DNA of 64,000 nt from Hymenopus coronatus. Taxonomy: Eukaryota; Arthropoda; Insecta; Mantodea; Hymenopodidae. Below, one piece after another: positions 23,176-33,376 of the stretch. The notes below the pieces were generated by a model that ran no database searches, had not been told where the DNA came from, and saw only the letters and a list, made by a program, of their open reading frames with translations. The DNA lies in contig CM060883.1 of the NCBI GenBank assembly GCA_030762935.1, positions 92,376,501 through 92,440,500 on the forward strand, in the 5' to 3' direction. A program made the position numbers and the translations under genes. How positions within the stretch are numbered: the stretch's first letter is position 1; each line of letters starts with the position of its first letter.

Positions 23176-23720
23176 TATTAAAGATATTTACATTACAAAT
23201 AAACCGTATATAATAAATTTTCTGGGAACAGCCTCTAAAGACTTTTTGTTCTGGATGAATTTATGCTGAATTTTGAGCAACTTATAAAGCGTAGGAGAGA
23301 GAGAAGAAAACATACTACACCAAAATGTAGATCTCGTTAAAATACACAATTTATGTCATATATGTACGTTTATTTCTTGTTATTTGTTTCAGATTTGAAA
23401 TACTTTAACTTTTCTCACATGGAAATTTGTAAACTCCTGGTTATACATAGAAACGGATTTCAACCACATGGCAATCAGCTTTTAAAAGATTTGTCTAATG
23501 CCTTAGTGTTCTCCCTTCTTCTTACAAGAAGCAAGTAATTAAGACAATTTCTGCTAACGTTTATCTCGATTATCATATACTAGATAGAAGAATAAGCTGT
23601 TTAACCATAAGTTGTTACAGTGATGTAGAGAAAGGCATGTGATTGGAATATATCAAATTTTTAACATTATTAATAAAACATCATCTAACGCGTTGTAAAA
23701 TTACTGCACAAATTTACAGG
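23176..23720 (+). repeat. Family A copy 6, right part
   Basis: Continues from the mariner right edge with 'tattaaagatatttacat', 'aaatgtagatctcgttaaa', 'cagcttttaaaagatttg' and 'gatgtagagaaaggcatg'. Confidence 0.8.
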
Positions 23721-23730
23721 TAATTCAGAA

Positions 23731-23745
23731 ACATTTTGATACATG
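23731..23745 (+). repeat. Target site duplication, left copy (Penelope composite)
   Basis: acattttgatacatg matches 30577-30591 exactly over 15 bases and brackets the 6.8 kb Penelope/Jockey composite. Confidence 0.85.
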
Positions 23746-23835
23746 AGAGAACGTAGGCTTTCACGGCCGGAGTCATTGTAACTAAGAAATGTTTCCGGGT
23801 TGTTTTGCCGTGGTCTCCTGGTGTTAGGAGTACCA

Positions 23836-23870
23836 GACGTTTCGTCCACAACTACGGTGGACATCTTCAG
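23836..23870 (-). ncRNA. Hammerhead ribozyme core in Penelope terminal repeat (core intact)
   Basis: On the minus strand, CTGAAGA is followed by a perfect GTCCAC/GTGGAC stem II with a short loop, then GAAACGTC. This satisfies the hammerhead core CUGANGA...GAAA...UH with a two-pair, loopless stem III (AC/GU), the minimal form described for hammerheads in Penelope-like elements, which are thought to act as dimers. The plus copy at 30486 differs at the critical position. Confidence 0.7.
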
Positions 23871-23888
23871 TGGCGCGGTCGAAGTTTC

Positions 23889-24190
23889 CTAGGAGAAGGT
23901 TTCGCTGCGTCTGAAGCGTTGACTTTTTTTTTTTTCCGAGTGAAGTGGAAAAACCCAATCTACAGGCGACAGAGGGGATAGCTCTGCCAAGTGTGGGGGT
24001 CGCCCTAAACTGGCAATACCCACTAAAAAAACCAGTCCACCGGAGAGAATTCGGGTGTAGGAATGCTGCAGTACCGCTTGTTGCCCCTGCCGATTCAAGG
24101 AGCGGGTGTTATGGCTGGCCAGAGGCCATAGCCAGGAGAGAGTGAGGTCCAGGACGCAAACATGACCGGAGCCCTGATTGCGCCCTTGGA
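23889..24190 (-). pseudogene. Penelope C-terminal remnant (minus copy)
   Basis: Frames on the minus strand end in the same 'NASDAAKPSPRKL' peptide and hammerhead region as the plus copy at 30430-30489, so this is the 3' end of the coding region. The GIY-YIG domain itself is missing between here and the reverse transcriptase piece at 29380, where the Jockey sits. Confidence 0.6.
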
Positions 24191-24929
24191 AGATTTGTGG
24201 TGAGGAATAAGTACATATTGCATGTGTATATATCTGCAGCCCTGTAACAAAAGGACGTAGTCAGTATAACATGTTCTGCGCTTTTGGGTAAAGTCGTTGG
24301 TATATTTCGTATGTCTGCAGCCCTGTAACATAAGGACATAGTCATTTAGATATTTCATTTTGGTATAAATTCTAAGCTAGTTATATTTTTACAACTACTG
24401 CTGCCCTGTCTGGCGAAGTCATTAGTTATTAGTTGTGTTTAACCCTCTAACTAGAGAGGGCGTTGTCATTTAGCAGAGACATCATTGGTTTCTCATGGCC
24501 TACCTTAGTGGTCACCCATCCAAGTGATGGCCATGCCCAATGCTGCTTTACCTGTAATAAAACACTTATTCTTATTACTTACATTCTATTATCTAAATAC
24601 CAGAGAAGGTCCGTTAGTGGTGTGCCAGGTCGCTGTAGAGTGGGGGTCCCTCAAACCCCCGGATCCGCCTTGACTCAGAAAGTAAGGACTTCAAGGGCCA
24701 CCAAACTAATGTCGTAGACACATTCATGGGTAATTTTATTATGGAATTCTTACTAGCGATTCTAGATATTCTTGTATATTTAAATCGGGTTCCCCCAGGC
24801 CGAGGGTTCTGTCAAATAGAGAGAGCGGTCTCTTGTGTTTGTTATTTTCTGCTTCATAGGTGCCTAGTTCTTGTATTAGTTCATTGTTGTTTCTTGCTTT
24901 ACGCTTATACAGGTTGTAACTTTGGCTTT

Positions 24930-27487
24930 TTATGAACTGCTCAATGAGTGCAGTTTTAGCTCCTCATGAAGGAGATAAGCCGGCGCTACTGGGGGTTGTT
25001 TGGCAATTATTCTAATTATTCTATTCTGGAGTGTTTGTAATTTATGTATGTGCGTTTTTGTAGCGTAGCCCCGTACAGGGGATGCGTACGTAATGATCGT
25101 TCTTATTATCGTTTTATATAGGGTAATTCCCATGTTTAATTTTAATTGACTGTTGAGATTGATGATGGGATATAGTCTGTTTAGTTGACCATTAGCCTTG
25201 GCTCTGACCTTAGCTTTATGCCTACTCCAGGTTAGGCCTTGGTCCATGACAAGACCTAAGTAGGTCACTTGGTCTTTCCACTCGATAATTTCGCCTTGGT
25301 AGTTAAGTGGTTGTTTATCAAGTTTCTGCATTTACGGTGCTGTATTCTTTTAGTGAAGACTATAGCCTGTGTCTTCCTCGCATTTACTTTAATTCTCCAC
25401 TTCTTGAACCATGGTTCAAGTGAGTCTAAAGCATTTTGTAGGCGTAAATGTATTATTCGTGGCTGAGTGGATTGTGTGGTTATAGCAGTGTCATCTGCGT
25501 ATATGTACTTGTTGGTTCTTACCAATTCTGGCATGTCGTTTATGTATAAATTGAACAATGTTGGTCCCACTATACTTCCTTGTGGAACTCCTGCTCGGAT
25601 TTGTTTGGAGCTTGAGACTGCGTCCTCTACTGAGGTGTGAAATCGTCGTTCATAGAGGTAGTCCCTAATTAGGGCTATAGCAGTGTCAGGAAATTCGTAG
25701 ACTTTCAGTTTTCTGAGTAGCCCTGCATGCCATACTTTATCGAAGGCACGTTCAATATCTAAATAGAGAGCACCTGTCGATTTGTTTGTGTTGAACCCTT
25801 TGGTGATTTGCTCCGTCATTCTTAACAGTTGTAGTGTAGTAGAATGGTGAGCTCGAAATCCGAACTGTTCGGGTATAAGTATATTTTGTTTGTGCAGGTG
25901 TGAATTTATTCGCTTCAGTATCACTTTCTCTAATACCTTGCTCATCGTATTTAATAGGCTGATCGGCCTGTAGTTGATTGGTAGTGCTAGATTTTTGTTT
26001 ACTTTTGGGAAAAGTAGGATTTTTGCCTGTTTCCATGCAGGTGGAAACCTGCCATGTTGGAGCGTGTAGTTGAATATTTTGGCTAGCAATGTTACTGCCC
26101 TTTTGGGTAAATTCTTTAGTACCACATTTGGTATCTTGTCTAGGCCTGGTGCTTTTCTTGCTGGCAGGTGTTTTATAATCCAGCTTATTTCTCCCGCATT
26201 TGTTTTTCGCAATTTGTTGTGTGTTCTTCTCTGACCTAAGATTTGGGCTTCATCTTCGACTTCTTGAATGAAATCGTCTTGCCCGTTCGCGGGATTGGGA
26301 GAGAATACCTCCTCTAAAGTGACCGCAAACGCTTCGGCCTTAGCCTGGGGGGTCTCTGCTACGGTGTTATTAATTTGTAGTGGCGGTATATTTGTGCGTG
26401 TGCGCGTTAAGCATTTCGCAATTCGCCATACTGTGTTTTGTTGGGGGTTGAGATTTTCGAGTGTGTCGTTCCATTGATTTCTAATGTAAGTCCTGGCCTT
26501 GTTAATTGCTAGTTCGCGCGCATGATGATATTCTGTTCGATGTATTAGATTTCTAGTTCTCTGCCATTTACGCCTGGCTTTATTTTGAGGTTTTTGCATC
26601 TCTTTTACATCTTGGGGATATCTGGCATTAATCGTGAATTGTCTTTTTAAGGGTACGCATGTATCAATAGTTGTGTTTATGGCCAGTTCTAGTTTTTGGA
26701 TCGCTTCGTCCTGTTCTTCGTTCGTGTTAATTTGGAGTTCTGGTAGGTAGAGATCTACCGTAACCTTGAACTCTTCCCAGTCCACCTTATTGAAGTTGTA
26801 TCTTAAGGGTTCTGGTTTTGGCCTGAAGGGAGCATTGACTGTCAAGAGTACCGGTAGATGGTCTGATGTTAGCTCCTGCAATACGTTTACATCCAGGTCA
26901 AAGGGGATATTATTTAAGAGGGCAATGTCCAGAACGTCTGGTGTATGATTGGGCATATGTGGTACGAATGTTGGCTCGTCTGGGCCTGTGATTAGATAAT
27001 TTGTGTTATTTATGTGGTTAAGTAACTTAGTTCCTTGTGCATTAGTGTTTGCGCAGTTCCAAATTTGGTGTTTACAATTGTAATCTCCTGCTGCAATTAC
27101 TCTATGCCCTAGTTGCATGATTTTGTCAATGTCATCTGTGTCTACCTCCCCTGGGGGATTGTATACTGACACTATGACAATTTTAGTGTTTCGAATAAAA
27201 ATTTTTATTGCTGTTGCTTCAGCGTGAGTCAATATTGGGGAATTAATCTGGTTGTGTTCTACGCTTGTGTGAATGGCTACCGCAGTCCCCCCTCTCCTAC
27301 GGTCTCTATCATTTCTGTATACACGGTATCCGGGGATGTTCAGACGGTCTTTGTGATTTATATGGGTTTCCGTTAATAATGCAATGTGAATTGAGTGTGT
27401 TTGTAATAGATCCGTTAAATCCTTAACCTTATAGCGTATGCCGTTGCAATTCCATGTGATTATTCTCAATGTGTCTAAATAAGCCAT
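24930..27487 (-). pseudogene. Jockey ORF2: endonuclease and reverse transcriptase, one frameshift
   Basis: A 740-codon frame starts at 27487 ('MAYLDTLRIITWNCNGI'). Residues 1-220 form an apurinic-type endonuclease ('NCNGI', 'LLTETHI', 'GDYNCKH', 'SDHLPV'). Residues ~430-690 are the reverse transcriptase: 'YRPISLLN', 'LYLDIERAFDKVWH', 'GVPQGSIVGP' and the catalytic 'YADD' at 663-666. A single frameshift near 25320 ends this frame. The next frame carries on with the expected C-terminal 'VTYLGLVMDQGLTW' region for about 130 codons to 24930. The protein would nick DNA and copy its RNA at the target. No other damage is visible. Close relatives are Jockey-clade elements; ORF2 starts inside the end of ORF1. 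Confidence 0.88.
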
Positions 27488-29032
27488 GAACGTGTTTATC
27501 GAGCAAATCTACCAGGTGTAACAGGACGTGGGAAAGGTTGAGTGCTGTGATGCTATTCGCCATACCTCTAACCACAGAGCTCTGCCTTACCAGTAGTGTT
27601 TGTGTTATATGCACCTCTAACCGCAGAGCTCTGCCTTACCAGTAGTGTTTGTGTTATATGCATTGATGTTTTATTTACTGGCACGCCCAATGTGCTTATG
27701 AGTTGTGCCGATACCACGCTGAAGGCTTCAGCTTCCTCTACTGGATTTACCGATTCGGCGAGCGACTTTGCTGCTGGGGGAGGCCCAGCAGCCTGTTTTA
27801 AGGGACCTGCTTTCTGTTTTTGTGGTTGTTTACGGGGGGGTCGCTCTTCCCTGATTGGTTCCACCTCAGCGCGTGGCTGAGGTTTCCCAACTGCAGAGTG
27901 GTTCTCTATGGGGGCTGCGCGTTTTCGGCCTTTGCTATTCCTGGTGAACCACTCTGAGCTTGTATGTGGAGCAGCCTCGGGGGGAGCTGGCGTTCTTCCT
28001 ACCTTTGGGGGTCTAGGAGGCTGCTCTCGCGTGGATTTTTCACAAGCTGCGTTATATGTGGAGCAACCGCGCCAAGTTCCATAGGCATGTGCGTTCCATA
28101 GGTGGAACTGTGCATATACCTGAGTAGTGGGGTCCTGTACACTTAGCGCAGATGGGGGTTGGGGATCTACATTCTAGCTTCACGTGCCAGAGCTGCTGGC
28201 ATCGTGAGCACTGTTTGGGCTCTGCGATCGACCTATAAGCTTCTACCCTGACTCTAAGGTATGCCAAATATCTGAGGTCCAGAATTTTCCTATTCTCTAG
28301 TGTATCCTGCAATTCTATCAAGAACGTGGGCAGGGGGGTCCTATCTCTGTTGCGCCTTCGCATCTGTACGGCCCTAATGGCCTTGAAACCGCACATAGCC
28401 AGGTCTTCTATTACCTCTTCCCCGGTGAGCTCGGCGTACAGCCCCTTAATCACAAAACGTGCAGTTCTTTCTTCGGGGTGTGCTATCAGATAATGCTGTA
28501 CGCCGTTGTCTTTCAGATATTTCACCATCAATTGGTAATCACTGAGACAGAACGACTTTATGGCAAAGTCACCGGAGAGATGCGTCTGTTCAGCAAGAAG
28601 TTTGTGAGTTAGTGGGAGTTTGTTAAGTTGTTTCATTAGTTGGTGGAATTTCGCGGCCTGGTTTCTGCTAATAAATATTGGCGCCAAGTTAGACCTCTCT
28701 ACCTGCATAGCGGAGGGTGGTGTCGTGGGTGCTGAGGTTGAGGGGGGTGATGGGTTGGGTCCGGCTGGGGAGGGAGTCACAGGAGAGGTTTCATTAGGTT
28801 TATCGTGGGGTGTTGGGCTAGAAGGAGTGATGGTGTCAGGTTCATAGGTTGGAGGGGGTGCGTAAGGAAGTAAGGTTTTTGGGTTCGAAGCGGATTTTGA
28901 AGGAGTAGTGGTTTTAGGCTTAGAAGCCGGTGGAGAAGGACGGGAAGGAGCAGAGGATTTGGACTTGGTCCTAGTGGTCATGGTGGGAGATAGAGGTTTG
29001 GTGGTCGAAGTAGTCCTACCTGTGTTTGCCAT
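27429..29032 (-). pseudogene. Jockey ORF1 (gag-like), two frameshifts
   Basis: The ATG is at 29032. Residues 1-110 are a Pro/Ser/Thr-rich, low-complexity tail. Residues ~115-260 form the RRM-like/PRE_C2HC-type region ('YLKDNGVQHYLIAHPEERT'). Then come CCHC zinc knuckles 'CSRCQQLWHVKLEC' and 'CAKCTGPHYSGIC' around residues 276-310. The frame is lost near 28055 and continues in another frame (27864-27568, Pro/Lys/Ala-rich). A second shift is caused by a 49-bp tandem duplication at 27564-27661, after which the original end (to 27429) overlaps the start of ORF2 by about 59 bases. ORF1 binds element RNA in this family. Confidence 0.78.
27564..27661. repeat. 49-bp tandem duplication in Jockey ORF1
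   Basis: Two copies of a 49-base unit (starts 27564 and 27613) differ at one base in the part compared. 49 is not a multiple of three, so the duplication itself breaks ORF1. Confidence 0.9.
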
Positions 29033-29379
29033 AGCTAGAAGAAAATAGCAAATATTAATAGGCTTTAAGGTGATGAAGAGAGAAGTTTAAAGATTATAAA
29101 GAGGAAAATATATAGTAGAAGAGAAAGAACAGTTAGCGAGCGCTAAAAAGCACGGGGAAATAGAGGCTTGGACCTCGGAGAGGCGCTTAAGCTAGTCTTG
29201 CGACTGCTTGCTGTAACCTTATTCCCCTACCCGTCTAAGCTGCGGTAGTGCAATGCTCTGAGAGCTTTAGCCTTTGGTTGCTAGAACCGCGGCAATGCCG
29301 AGCCGAAGGCTTTGGTTAAAAACCACGGCAATGCCGAGCCGTTCCAGCGGTGGCTACTTCTTTGTAGCGGACTTCTTCT

Positions 29380-29949
29380 TCAACTGGAGCTTCCCTGGTA
29401 GTTGTCGCCTCGTTGAGATCTCGAAGCGAACTCGAATGGCAGAAACACCGTGCCCTTACTTTTTGGTTGGTCTGGCTTTTGAGATGTGGACTGAAACTTG
29501 GCAGGACGGAAAGCTCTATTGATTTCTTGGACGGAATAACCATTTGAATGTAATGCCTGTCTTAGGTGCTTGAGTTCATCTTGTAGCTGTTCCGGTTCAC
29601 AGATGCGGGTAGCCCGATGTTTAAGTGTCTGGATCATTGCTCGTTTTTGTCTGAGATGATGGTTCGAGTCCTTGTTTAGGTAACGGTCAGTGTGGGTGGG
29701 CTTCCGGTATACCGTATGCCCAAGAGACCCGTCGGTATTTCTCTTGACCAAGACGTCCAGGAAAGCTAACTGTCCGTCTTTTTCTTTTTCCATGGTGAAC
29801 TGGATGCGCTGATTAATACTGTTGAGGTGTAGGTAGAAATCTTGAAGGGCTTCTAGTCCATGGGGCCATATCACGAATGTGTCATCGACCGGATCGAGCA
29901 CATATTGCGACGTCACAATGTCAAAACGGTTTTCAAGCCCACGAGGCAA
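29380..29949 (-). pseudogene. Penelope reverse transcriptase fragment (minus copy)
   Basis: A minus-strand frame encodes 'VDDTFVIWPHG', the reverse transcriptase catalytic region in Penelope form. It is followed by 'EKDGQLAFLDVLVKRN', 'YRKPTHTDRYLN' and 'QTLKHRA', the thumb-side blocks usual in Penelope proteins. The region upstream of the catalytic block (fingers/palm) is missing at the inverted junction near 29930. After 'GTVFLPFE' the sequence no longer matches Penelope, marking the boundary with the nested Jockey. The linker and GIY-YIG domain are absent in this orientation. Confidence 0.82.
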
Positions 29950-30489
29950 TTAAATAATTTACTACGCTCATCCAAAGATCCCCGGGAGCCGCTGTCATAA
30001 GCCGGTGTGTACCGCATTCCCTGTTCCTGCGGCTCGGTATACATCGGAACCACACAACGCAGTATTACTACTAGAATCAAGGAACACAACGCAAACTGTC
30101 GACTAGGCCACACAGAAAAGTCCGCGGTCGCCCTGCACGCTATTGAGGCAGAGGGCGAGCATATTATAAATTTCCAAGACACCTCTATCCTCTCATCTAC
30201 AACACACTACCATGCACGACTACAGCGGGAGGCTATAGAGATTTACAAGCATCCGAACAATTTTAATAAAAAAGAAGAGGCACTAAAACTCAATAGGAAT
30301 TGGCATCCCGTCATTGAAAGCAGGAAACGTCATCAAACGAGAAGCAACAAAGCGGTCCAATCAGAAGCCACGTTCGCCGGAGAGCCCAAGCCCCCCCCCC
30401 CACTTGCCAGTATAAAAGTAGCGATCCCGACAGTCAACGCTTCAGACGCAGCGAAACCTTCTCCTAGAAAACTTCAACCGCGCCACTGA
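29920..30489 (+). pseudogene. Penelope GIY-YIG endonuclease fragment (plus copy)
   Basis: Read from ~29920, 'VFKPTRQLNNLLRSSKD' (linker) leads, after one in-frame stop near 29997, into 'GVYRIPCSCGSVYIG', the GIY...YIG signature of the Penelope endonuclease. Basic 'TRIKEHNANCRLGH', a Glu-containing 'REAIEIYKH' and 'NRNWHPVIESR' follow, as in the family. The end 'NASDAAKPSPRKL' (30436-30474) is shared with the minus copy. The reverse transcriptase is missing in this orientation. The endonuclease would have nicked the target for element insertion. Confidence 0.85.
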
Positions 30490-30520
30490 AGATGTCCACC
30501 ATAGTTGTGGACGAAACTTC
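30486..30520 (+). ncRNA. Hammerhead ribozyme core, mutated (plus Penelope copy)
   Basis: CTGAAGA and the GTCCAC/GTGGAC stem II are intact, but the last box reads GAAACTTC where the minus copy has GAAACGTC. The change removes one of the two pairs of minimal stem III, so self-cleavage is unlikely. Confidence 0.6.
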
Positions 30521-30576
30521 TGGTACTCCTAACACCAGCAGACCACGGCAAAACAGCCCGGAAACATTTCTTAGTT

Positions 30577-30591
30577 ACATTTTGATACATG
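30577..30591 (+). repeat. Target site duplication, right copy (Penelope composite)
   Basis: Exact 15-base match to 23731-23745. Confidence 0.85.
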
Positions 30592-31048
30592 TTGGCATTT
30601 TCTCACCATATCATTTTCACTTAGGTATTTTCGATTTCCTGTAGTCCATTTAATAGTTGTGAAATATTATAAATGCTCAGTTCTTTGTGTGGTAAATTTG
30701 TTAATGTATTCAGTGATTTGTCTCGATTTAAATAGTTGTTTATGATACAAGTGGCAGCAAAAATTGTGTTTTATATTTTGAGTAGGATGCTTGTGAAACG
30801 AGGTCGTAATTCTACCAACAATATAAAACAATTTTAACACGTGTATCATACACTATATTTTTAGAGTTCTCAATATTTATAGGCATGTTATAATTATAAA
30901 TAGATTGTTTTACACGTTTTATAGAGTTCACGCATAATGGTCTGCGATATTTAGTTGTTGCCTTAGCATCAGTGCTGACAACATGATGACTTACTCGTAC
31001 AGAACGAAAAGATCTATACAACGGAGGCAATGTAGCATTTGTAGTTTT

Positions 31049-31049
<1 letters not shown>

Positions 31050-31097
<48 letters not shown>
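31050..31097. repeat. (TC)n microsatellite
   Basis: About 24 perfect TC units. Confidence 0.97.
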
Positions 31098-31099
<2 letters not shown>

Positions 31100-31559
31100 T
31101 GTTTGCATAATTTCGTCTGGTTCAGCAGATTCCATGTTCATCATCCGCCATTATTTTATGGATCGATACGAGCTTTCAGAGTCACAGCCTACTTGAATGA
31201 GGCCGTGGGCAAAGTTGGCTGCATTGGAGTGATATAATTTTAGAACTCTGACTGACAGAATGTTCTACTTTTAACACTACTGACATCTGGTAGAAGACCC
31301 ACTTTAGCTTCAAGTTTCTGAAAAGGTTTTTGTATATCCCTAGCGTGAGATTGTGTAATCACAGAGCGAAGAGTCGTTCTTTTAGAAATGTTGTGATACT
31401 CATTTTAAGGATCGTTTATCAGAGCAACTCGTGCTGTTATCAGAAAACATGACATTCCAGCTTAGGTTAGCTGCTGTCTTTATCCTCTTTATATTTTACG
31501 ATGCGACTTTGTGGTTTAGGGACATGTATAATTGAAATTAAAACTAATAATGCTAGCGT

Positions 31560-32165
31560 TTTATTTTTTCTACACTATTTTTGAAAAAAGGTCCGTGTAT
31601 GTGTCCATGTTTCCATGTGTCCGTGTGACTGTGAACACGATAATTCAAAAACTAAAAGTCGGTATAGTGCCAAACTAGGAATTTAAATGTAGCATATTCT
31701 AGATATGCGACACGAAGATTTTGAGAAAAATCCCCTCACCCCCAACTATCCTTTACACGGAAAAACTTTTGAAAATTTTGATTTCTTTAAAATAGCTTTA
31801 ACGACGTTGATTAAAATTAAATATATTTATAGGGTAATTTTCGGAGAATAGCCCTGAAGACCTTTTTACTCTGGACCAATTTTGCAAAATTTTGCGCAAC
31901 TGGAAAACCGTAAGAGTTAGACAGAAGCTAACTATACAAAAAATGTAGATCTTGCTAAAAGAAAGAATTTATGTTATATACGCTTTTCCCACGAATTTAC
32001 CACTTCTGAGGCATTTGTTGTCATTTGTTTCAGCTGTAAAATACTTAGCTTTTCTCACACGGAAATTTGTAAACTTCTGTCCCTGCATAGAAACGCATTT
32101 CAACCACATGACAACGAGGTTTTAAAATATTTGAGTATCGTTTTAATCTAGTGTATTTCTTTTTG
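31560..32165 (+). repeat. Family A dispersed repeat, copy 7
   Basis: Landmarks 'gtgaacacgataattcaaa', 'tacacggaaaaacttttg', 'aaaaatgtagatcttgct' and 'ggttttaaaatatttgagt' occur in family order. The 5' end has a GTGTCC-type run. Confidence 0.75.
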
Positions 32166-32499
32166 TGTTGGTAGTAGTAAAGGAGGCCACCATCCGGTAA
32201 ATGGGGAACTGGTTGAGCGATGTTTGTTTTACCCCTGTTGCTTATCAGTGGAGATGGGGTACGGTCTCGCTCATTGAGAGGAGTAAAACACCAGTTGTCC
32301 GGTTTAAACACGAAGTTGTGCAAGTACGGGGCTCACATATCTTTATCGTCTCCTAATACTATACTGTCACGTGAGCTATTGAGAGGTGCTTGGAAACATA
32401 ATGTAATTCGGAGTTTTATTAGGAAGGATATTTCTTTAGTTTGGATTAATTGCCATGTTGGCTAAATTATACAAATTCTCTTTTTTGCTGATGTATGGG

Positions 32500-32917
32500 T
32501 ATAGCATGTAACTTATTTCAAGAATATTGTGCATTGCTACTTCTTGCGAAACCCCAGTGGACTCACCTTGACATCAGCTTCCTGTTGCCTACGTGCAGAA
32601 TTTGCTCGGCACTGAGCTGCACCCTGAGCTGATGTGTCAATCAATATGTTCTAGAACAATGTGAAAGCTAGTTTCTGATTGGCCAAAGTAATTCAAACCT
32701 TGGGCGTTGTCTCGCCTTATTTGGGCATATTGACGCCATGACGGTTGAATGGTATGTAGGCGGTGATAGCCTATATAGGCAGCCTCTGATCATCGAAGTG
32801 GGGTCGTTTGTCTTGAGAAAGTGCTGGGGGACTCCACGCCAGAATTGCACCACTCAGCTGACCACGACACACATCGTTGAAGCTAAGATCTTTCTGTCAT
32901 GTTAACTCTGCTTATTT
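32500..32917. other. Unclassified sequence, possibly LTR-like
   Basis: Contains a TATA-like 'cctatataggcag' near 32771 and leads into the 73-bp tandem array. No coding frame and no matching partner LTR were found in the window. Confidence 0.25.
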
Positions 32918-33282
32918 GGGACTAAGATTGAATAAGTATATGTCAATAGATTATCCAAAGGAATTTTCCTTTACTCTAATACCCCCATCAGGGACTAAGA
33001 TTGAATAAATATATGTCAATAGATTATCCAAAGGAATTTTCCTTTACTCTAATACCCCCATCAGGGACTAAGATTGAATAAATATATGTCAATAGATTAT
33101 CCAAAGGAATTTTCCTTTACTCTAATACCCCCATCAGGGACTAAGATTGAATAAATATATGTCAATGGATTATCCAAAGGAATTTTCCTTTACTCTAATA
33201 CCCCCATCAGGGACTAAGATTGAATAAATATATGTCAATAGATTATCCAAAGGAATTTTCCTTTACTGTAATACTCCCCATC
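32918..33282. repeat. 73-bp tandem repeat, five units
   Basis: Units start at 32918, 32991, 33064, 33137 and 33210, an exact 73-base step. They are nearly identical (for example one A/G change at 'aatagatta'/'aatggatta' in the fourth unit), so the expansion is recent compared with the surrounding decay. Confidence 0.97.
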
Positions 33283-33376
33283 AGGAGCTAAGCTCCCCCC
33301 CCCCGTCGTAATATACCTGCAACATTATTCCTAGACATTATTCTTAGCAAACTTTATTTCTCTGTCTACTTTATTC

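Larger units (their letters stand above)
24190..29430 (-). mobile_element. Jockey-clade non-LTR retrotransposon, nearly full length
   Basis: On the minus strand the order is a short 5' region (~29430-29033), ORF1 with CCHC knuckles, ORF2 with endonuclease and reverse transcriptase, and a ~700 bp 3' region. The 3' region contains two copies of 'ctgcagccctgtaaca' 81 bp apart (24234 and 24315) instead of a clear poly(A). Both ORFs have only one or two frameshifts, so this is one of the youngest elements in the window. Ends are approximate because no target duplication was found. Confidence 0.75.
23746..30576. mobile_element. Penelope-like element, two head-to-head fragments, with nested Jockey
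   Basis: The two ends carry the same Penelope terminal sequence in inverted orientation: 23780-23925 is the reverse complement of 30437-30576. A single perfect 15-bp duplication flanks the whole. The minus-oriented fragment contains part of the reverse transcriptase (29380-29930) and the C-terminal/3' end (23746-~24190), with a Jockey element between. The plus-oriented fragment (~29920-30576) contains the GIY-YIG endonuclease and the same 3' end. The two meet near 29920-29940, both truncated at their 5' sides. Head-to-head partial copies within one duplication are a known Penelope insertion form. Confidence 0.8.

Noticed and set aside
28620..28847. Gly/Val-rich plus-strand ORF
   Set aside because: Shadow of the Pro-rich N terminus of Jockey ORF1 on the other strand.
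32500..32917. Same element as the 0.94 kb insert at 21.3 kb
   Set aside because: Only a short 'cgccatgacggt' stretch followed by a TATA-like motif is shared; the rest does not align by eye.
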